This document shows, piece by piece, positions 28,305 through 32,618 of a stretch of DNA of 32,618 nucleotides. Below the pieces are notes generated by a model. It saw only the letters and a program-made list of their open reading frames with translations, ran no database searches and had not been told where the DNA came from. Made by a program: the position numbers and the translations under genes. Source of the DNA: a virus; IMG/VR virus record IMGVR_UViG_3300043602_000155, positions 1 through 32,618 of that record, one strand, 5' to 3'. Position 1 is the stretch's first letter. Each line of letters opens with the position of its first letter.

Positions 28305-30154
28305 TGGCGCTGCTCTACTCCGTCCACGACCGTGACGGCCACGCCATCGTTCCCGCCGGCGGCTATTGCGTCGATGCCGTATTGGTCACGGACGAACCGC
28401 CCAACTATGGCGCCATACGCTCGGACATCAACTGGATTGTGCGGCTCAATCACGGCTGGTATCCCAACGGCACCATCCCACTGCGCCCCGACTATCCGGC
28501 CTTTGCCAAACGCTGCGCCGCCTTCGCCGCCCGCTGTCCAGCGGTCAACGTCTTTATCGTCGCCAACGAGCCGAACCATCGCCAGGAATGGCCTGGTGGC
28601 GACACGATTGAGCCGGAAGATTACGCCGACTGCTTCAACCTGTGCTACCAGGCGATCACCTACGAACGGCCCGATGCCGAGGTGCTGACCGCCGCTGTGG
28701 CGCCGTGGGACAATACCAGCGGCATCGACTGGCTGAGCTATTACAAGCAGATGCTGGCCGCCATCGTCGATTGTGACGGCCTGGCGGTACACGGATACAC
28801 GCACGGCGCCGACCCCAATCTGATTTGGTCGATGGAGAAGCAGCACGGCTGGTACTGGCACTTCCCGGTTATCTACCAGACGATTCAGGCGATCCCGCCC
28901 AAGTTTGCCACGCGGCCGGTGCATGTGACCGAAACCGACCAGGGCGACGACGCCTGGCTCGATGGCAATACGGGTTGGGTGCAAAACGCCTATCAGTCGG
29001 TCAACGAACACAACATGACGCCCGGCACGCAGAAGGTGTGCAGCCTGGCGCTCTACCGCTGGCGCGGCGATAAGTACGAGCTGCACAACAAAGACGGCGT
29101 GCAGGACGATTTTAGCGACGCTGTACGCCACGGCTACATCTCGCCGCTACCGGAGTTGCCGGAGCCGCCACGCCCGACGCCACCCAACCCACAACCTGAG
29201 CCGCCACGGCCAACACCGCCACCGCCTGAGCCAACGCGGGACATCGACCCGCGCCTGATCGCCCGCGGCGTGCATTTCGACTTTGCCAAGCCGCCGGAAG
29301 GCGTAGGCTACTGGCGCATCACCTCGGCGACCTGGCTCGACGAGGCTGAGGCCGATGCCGTCGGGCCGGATCACCACATTTTAGGGACAATCAAGCGCGC
29401 CCAGCAGGAAGTGGCCGGCGTGCTGATGCTCGTCAGTTGGCCCAGCGGCAGCGGCCGCGTCATCAGCAAGGCCGACCAGGCGTATGCGACCTATAATTGG
29501 GACTTCCCGATGTCGGCCTCGCTCAACGAGTTCTCAATCAAGGTCGATGACGGCGCGCCCAGCGACGCCGCCCACGGCATCGGCATGGGCAAGGGCGGCA
29601 ATCCGGGCATCCACACATCCACCTGGATTGAGTACGAATGGACAATATCCGAGGGCATTACAGTGCCCGTACCACCCTTTCCTCCACGACCGGAGCCGGC
29701 AGGGGATTTGACCCATCCCCTGCCAGGCTCGGTCATCACGCAGCACTGGGGCGAGAACGCCGCCAACTATGCCCGCTTTGGCATCTGGGGCCATAACGGA
29801 ACCGACCTCGGCGGCAGACCCTCACGGACGCCGGTACGCTGCCTCGCCGCCGGCATCGTGGCGTACTCCGATTTTGACGCGGCGTATGGTCACTACGTGC
29901 GCGTCGACCACCCTCAGCTTGGCTGCTATTCGATGTATTGCCACCTCGACGAGCCGGGCGCGCTCGAAGGCATACGGCTAGAGGCGGGCGCAACGGTCGG
30001 GCTGCTCGGTACAAGCGGCAACAGCAGCGGCGTGCATCTGCACCTGGAGATTCGCCTGCACAACGCCGACGGCACGTACCGCGAGGACTGCCCGATGCCG
30101 AAGGGCCGCGTTGACCCGCAGACGTGGGCAATTCTTCTCGGGCTGAAGCTATGA
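28304..30154 (+). CDS. modular lysin: GH-A-like glycosidase, beta domain, M23 peptidase
   Basis: The 616-residue product has three parts. Residues 1-280 look like a TIM-barrel glycosidase: VNVFIVANEPNH (Glu89, clan GH-A acid/base type) and VHVTETDQG (Glu210, nucleophile candidate), with DGLAVHGYTHG between them. A proline-rich linker runs about 280-310. Residues 312-450 form a beta-rich module starting GVHFDFAKPPEGVGYW. After a second proline linker, residues about 471-616 are M23/LytM: GHNGTDLGG (His497, Asp501) and VHLHLEI (His578, His580), and a repeated G-x-x-V/L strand pattern. No signal peptide. It should cut both glycan and peptide bonds of the wall. The glycosidase target is not known. 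Confidence 0.83.
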   Translation: MALLYSVHDRDGHAIVPAGGYCVDAVLVTDEPPNYGAIRSDINWIVRLNHGWYPNGTIPLRPDYPAFAKRCAAFAARCPAVNVFIVANEPNHRQEWPGGDTIEPEDYADCFNLCYQAITYERPDAEVLTAAVAPWDNTSGIDWLSYYKQMLAAIVDCDGLAVHGYTHGADPNLIWSMEKQHGWYWHFPVIYQTIQAIPPKFATRPVHVTETDQGDDAWLDGNTGWVQNAYQSVNEHNMTPGTQKVCSLALYRWRGDKYELHNKDGVQDDFSDAVRHGYISPLPELPEPPRPTPPNPQPEPPRPTPPPPEPTRDIDPRLIARGVHFDFAKPPEGVGYWRITSATWLDEAEADAVGPDHHILGTIKRAQQEVAGVLMLVSWPSGSGRVISKADQAYATYNWDFPMSASLNEFSIKVDDGAPSDAAHGIGMGKGGNPGIHTSTWIEYEWTISEGITVPVPPFPPRPEPAGDLTHPLPGSVITQHWGENAANYARFGIWGHNGTDLGGRPSRTPVRCLAAGIVAYSDFDAAYGHYVRVDHPQLGCYSMYCHLDEPGALEGIRLEAGATVGLLGTSGNSSGVHLHLEIRLHNADGTYREDCPMPKGRVDPQTWAILLGLKL

Positions 30155-31128
30155 ATTACCAACTCCTACAAGGCGACTGCATCGAAGTGATGCGAACGCT
30201 TCCCGCCGGCAGCGTGCAATGTTGCGTGACGAGTCCGCCGTATTTCGGCTTGAGGGCGTACTTGGACAATGCCGACCCTAATAAGCCGCTTGAGGTTGGC
30301 ACGGAGGAAACGCCCGACGCCTACGTCGCCAAATTGGTTGACGTGTTTAGAGAAGTGCGGCGGCTGCTGCGGGATGATGGCGTTCTGTGGCTGAATTTGG
30401 GCGACAGTTACGCCAACACGGGAAATCCGGGGCAAGACTTTAGCGCGTCTACGGTTGGCTATGGCGGCAAGGGGCGCGGGCATTTGGGCGGACAACCAAA
30501 GAAGATTATTCCCACTGGTATTAAACAAAAGGATTTATTTGGCATCCCCTGGCTCGTCGCCTTTGCCCTACGCGCGGATGGCTGGTGGCTACGCAGCGAG
30601 GTGATATGGGCAAAGAAAGCACCGATGCCGGAAAGCGTCACCGACAGGCCGACCAAGGCGCATGAGCAAGTGTTTTTGCTGACCAAGAGCGCGAATTATT
30701 TCTACGATGCGGATGCCATCGCTGAACCGGCGCAAGTATGGACAGGACAAGCCGCCACCTTTGCCCGTAGCGGGCCTGTCTCGGATCACATCCTACCTGG
30801 CCAAAGCGCGGCGCAACATCGTTCTGACAGGACGGATAGCGTTACGGCAAGCACACGAAATCGCAGGTCAGTTTGGTCATTGGGGCCGGAAAGTTATCAG
30901 GGCGCCCACTTCGCCACGATGCCGACCAAGCTAGTTGAGCCTTGCATCCTGGCCGGTAGCAGGGTGGGCGATACGGTACTTGACCCGTTCGCCGGCAGCG
31001 GCACAACCGTCGCCGTTGCGCTCAAGCATGGGCGGCGCGGCCTGGGCATCGACCTCAACCCTGCCTATATCGAACTGGCGCATGAGCGTATTCGCCGCAC
31101 GCAGCCAATGTTGCTGGCGGCAGATTAA
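30151..31128 (+). CDS. DNA methyltransferase, N4-cytosine type
   Basis: Starting at ATG 30151 in an ATGA overlap, the product is 325 residues. Motif IV is TSPPYFGLRAY (Ser28-Tyr31), the S-P-P-Y form typical of N4-cytosine enzymes, although some adenine enzymes share it. It continues with LLRDDGVLWLNLGDSYANTG, ALRADGWWLRSEVIWAKK and HEQVFLLTKSANYFYDADAI, and motif I DPFAGSGTTVAVAL (Asp278) with GRRGLGIDLNPAYIELA near the end. This is the beta class again. The recognition region probably lies at residues about 185-255. No cognate nuclease is seen. It opens with YQLLQGDCIEVMRTL, very like the other methyltransferase (YQLIQGDCLDILPTL). Confidence 0.9.
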   Translation: MNYQLLQGDCIEVMRTLPAGSVQCCVTSPPYFGLRAYLDNADPNKPLEVGTEETPDAYVAKLVDVFREVRRLLRDDGVLWLNLGDSYANTGNPGQDFSASTVGYGGKGRGHLGGQPKKIIPTGIKQKDLFGIPWLVAFALRADGWWLRSEVIWAKKAPMPESVTDRPTKAHEQVFLLTKSANYFYDADAIAEPAQVWTGQAATFARSGPVSDHILPGQSAAQHRSDRTDSVTASTRNRRSVWSLGPESYQGAHFATMPTKLVEPCILAGSRVGDTVLDPFAGSGTTVAVALKHGRRGLGIDLNPAYIELAHERIRRTQPMLLAAD

Positions 31129-31138
31129 AGGAGTCAAT

Positions 31139-31288
31139 ATGATGAGTCGTCCGCTGATTGTCGTATCACTTTTGCTGGCCGTCGTCGGCGCCATCTTTGG
31201 CCTGGCGCATATTGCCGAGGCGTTTGTGCCGCTCTTGTTCGCCGCCGCCATTCTGCTGACAGATGTGGGCATTTTGACGGGCAACTAG
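31139..31288 (+). CDS. tiny two-helix membrane protein
   Basis: A 49-residue product starts MMSRPLIVVSLLLAVVGAIF, with AAGGAG six bases upstream. A second hydrophobic segment follows (AFVPLLFAAAILLTDVGILT). Two short membrane helices, few charges and location near the lysin suit a small holin, though this is not proven. Confidence 0.68.
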   Translation: MMSRPLIVVSLLLAVVGAIFGLAHIAEAFVPLLFAAAILLTDVGILTGN

Positions 31289-31292
31289 TGCC

Positions 31293-31451
31293 ATGCCACG
31301 CGGCGATCTGCTGGCCTTCCTCGGCGTGATTACATTTGCGCTGCTGCTGGCCGAGCTGCAAGTACAGCGCGTATATTCAACGCGTTGGCTGTGCTTGGCG
31401 CTGCTGTGGATTATCGTCTGCGCCATGCTGATTTGGGCGGCTTACGGATAA
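31293..31451 (+). CDS. tiny two-helix membrane protein
   Basis: A 52-residue product starts MPRGDLLAFLGVITFALLLA, has a short basic loop (QVQRVYSTR) and a second hydrophobic segment (WLCLALLWIIVCAMLIWAAY). It lies four bases after the previous gene and its TAA directly precedes the next ATG. No strong ribosome site is visible. Together with the previous gene it may form a holin pair. Confidence 0.6.
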   Translation: MPRGDLLAFLGVITFALLLAELQVQRVYSTRWLCLALLWIIVCAMLIWAAYG

Positions 31452-32051
31452 ATGAGATTCCTGGTATCAGTTGGCGGCATCAGTGAGGGCGTCTATGGCA
31501 TCCTGGGCAGCTACAAACACAAAGGCGTACCAAGCGGCATCGCCGGCGGGCTGCCGTGGGCGGGCGACAATTGCGCCTTTACCGGCTTTGACGGCGCACG
31601 CTTTAGCGCATGGCTGGACGGCATGACCGCCTATTGCCCAACCTGTCTATTCGTGGCGGTGCCGGATGTGGTCGGCGATGCCGTCGCTACGTTGGCCCGT
31701 TATGCTGAATGGGCGCCGCAAATGAATGGCTGGCCGCTGGCCTACGTGGCGCAGGATGGCAGCGAGGCGCATAATATACCGTCCAGCGCGGCGGCGCTCT
31801 TCATTGGTGGCACAACGGCATGGAAGGAAAGCGTCGCCGCCACCCTGATGATCCAGCGTGGGCAAGAGATGGGGCTACATATCCACATTGGACGCGTCAA
31901 CTGGCGCCGGCGCTATCAGATGTTTAGACTTTTACCCGGCAGCGAACGCTTTACCTGTGATGGCACTCGCCAACGTTTTGAGGGCATTGAAAAGACATTA
32001 GCGGCATGGAAGCAGTACGAGAACCAAGAGCCACTACTAAAGTTAGGTTGA
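31452..32051 (+). CDS. DpdA/TGT-like phage protein (7-deazaguanine inserting candidate)
   Basis: The 199-residue product matches a phage family related to tRNA-guanine transglycosylase and DpdA. Elements in order: FLVSVGG, DNCAFTGFDGARFSAWLDG, VAVPDVVGDAVATL (71-76), LAYVAQDG (101-103), LFIGGTTAWK (117-124), HIHIGRVNWRRR (145-154) and CDGT (169-172). In the family the aspartates of PDVVGD and the H-x-G-R-V-N segment lie in the active site. It is much shorter than cellular TGT and lacks its zinc site, typical of phage forms. The overlapping next gene is a QueT-like transporter, which supports a 7-deazaguanine role. Base insertion into DNA is inferred, not shown. Confidence 0.8.
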   Translation: MRFLVSVGGISEGVYGILGSYKHKGVPSGIAGGLPWAGDNCAFTGFDGARFSAWLDGMTAYCPTCLFVAVPDVVGDAVATLARYAEWAPQMNGWPLAYVAQDGSEAHNIPSSAAALFIGGTTAWKESVAATLMIQRGQEMGLHIHIGRVNWRRRYQMFRLLPGSERFTCDGTRQRFEGIEKTLAAWKQYENQEPLLKLG

Positions 32052-32494
32052 TTGTGTATGCGGGGCTGGTGGCTGCCGCCTATGCGGTGATCACGATTGC
32101 GCTGGCGCCGATCAGCTTTGGCCCGCTACAACTGCGCCTCGCCGGGCTGCTCAAGCCATTGGCGTTGGTCTCGCCGGTCATCGGCTTAGGGCTGGCGGTC
32201 GGCGTGGCACTTGCCAATATCACGTCGCCTTTCGGCCCGTGGGATTTTGTCGCCATGCCGATTGTGAGCTACGGCGCCGCCCTGATTGCGTACCGGTTGC
32301 GGCGCCGTCCCTGGCTGGCTATGGTCGTGCAGGCGGCGCTTGTGGCGGTCGGCGTGGCGCTCTTTCCGCTGTACTTGGGCGGCGGCATTCCGATGTGGCC
32401 TACGGTGGCGCTGGTCTTTGCCAGCGAGGCGACACTCTATCTGATAGGTTATGCCGTGCTACGCAAGACGCCCTTACTGGAGATTGAGCCATGA
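32006..32494 (+). CDS. QueT-like queuosine-precursor transporter
   Basis: The 162-residue product is an integral membrane protein with about five hydrophobic helices: VYAGLVAAAYAVITIALAPI, PLALVSPVIGLGLAVGVALA, FVAMPIVSYGAALIAYRL, MVVQAALVAVGVALFPLYL and VALVFASEATLYLIGYAVL. The start SFGPLQLRLAGLLKPLALV and the ANITSPFGPWDFV segment match QueT, substrate-specific subunits of ECF-type uptake of queuosine precursors. ATG 32006 overlaps the DpdA-like gene by 46 bases; TTG 32048 or GTG 32054 would give less overlap. It could raise the cell's supply of preQ0/preQ1 for the neighbouring enzyme. Substrate is inferred from family and context. Confidence 0.75.
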   Translation: MEAVREPRATTKVRLIVYAGLVAAAYAVITIALAPISFGPLQLRLAGLLKPLALVSPVIGLGLAVGVALANITSPFGPWDFVAMPIVSYGAALIAYRLRRRPWLAMVVQAALVAVGVALFPLYLGGGIPMWPTVALVFASEATLYLIGYAVLRKTPLLEIEP

Positions 32495-32618
32495 GCATGG
32501 ATAATTGGTTCGCCGCCATCGTCTACCTGGGAGTTTATTTCGTGGGCCTGCTGCTGCTCGACGGCGCCCACCGCGCCCACATCAGCGAACTCAAGCGCGG
32601 CCATGCCGCTGAGCTGGC
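32491..32618 (+). CDS. membrane protein with coiled coil, cut by the window end
   Basis: The gene starts in an ATGA overlap with the transporter: MSMDNWFAAIVYLGVYFVGL, a membrane segment ending LLLLDGAH, then RAHISELKRGHAAEL, the start of a charged helix. At least 42 residues are present; the 3' end is outside. The layout is the same as the small protein at 26959 (N-terminal anchor then coiled coil), suggestive of a spanin-like or anchor protein. Confidence 0.6.
   Translation, partial: MSMDNWFAAIVYLGVYFVGLLLLDGAHRAHISELKRGHAAEL

Noticed and set aside
28301-29131. Leftward ORF of 276 residues over the lysin gene
   Set aside because: Antisense shadow; the sense frame has catalytic motifs and proper junctions on both sides.

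Overview
The window reads as the late and middle part of a tailed dsDNA phage genome (siphovirus architecture), or of a prophage or metagenomic phage contig. The DNA is GC-rich. Most cistrons are packed with 1-4 base overlaps (ATGA, GTGA, TAATG), and GTG or TTG starts with good Shine-Dalgarno sites are common. No host genes, rRNA, integrase, terminase or portal are visible; terminase and portal would be expected just left of base 1. The host cannot be read from the sequence. A Chloroflexota host is a guess from the style of the modular lysin and the proline-rich linkers.

Layout: 1-370 holds a small ORF and two strong hairpins. 371-5290 is the head and connector block: scaffold-like protein, HK97-type capsid, a small head protein, connector/head-closure proteins, tail completion, tail terminator and tail tube. 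5300-5877 is the tail-assembly-chaperone pair, joined by a -1 frameshift at a canonical CCCAAAC heptamer. 5874-17475 is the tail: tape measure with thirteen tryptophan nonapeptides, distal tail protein, baseplate hub with an inserted beta-sandwich, and a 1,934-residue fibre carrying an exact 99-bp tandem duplication. Two small genes finish this rightward block at 18129.

A leftward block follows (18126-21124) with eight small or accessory genes separated in places by GC-rich hairpins. It is driven from a compact divergent promoter region at 21178-21245 whose two -35 boxes lie in one inverted repeat. The rightward promoter there serves an excisionase-like HTH protein. A tRNA-like element lies at 21637-21744.

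Rightward genes resume at 21974 with a probable replication initiator that carries six contiguous 12-bp iterons inside its own coding sequence, a lambda-O-like origin. Then come small genes, a Lar-like zinc-ribbon protein, a DUF3102-like protein, and an AT-richer cassette encoding a TcmP-like protein next to a Gp37/Gp68 (DUF5131) CX3CX2C protein. A probable small RNA or attenuator lies at 26810-26936.

The right end (27516-32618) combines two DNA methyltransferases, a three-part lysin (GH-A-like glycosidase, beta domain, M23 peptidase), small membrane proteins, and a DpdA/TGT-like phage protein overlapped by a QueT-like queuosine-precursor transporter. Together these suggest DNA modification by methylation and possibly by 7-deazaguanine insertion, with precursor supply encoded next to the inserting enzyme. 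The most noteworthy systems are the DpdA-like/QueT pair, the TcmP/DUF5131 pair with its fused N-terminal domain, the intragenic iteron origin, and the small RNA with mutually exclusive hairpins.
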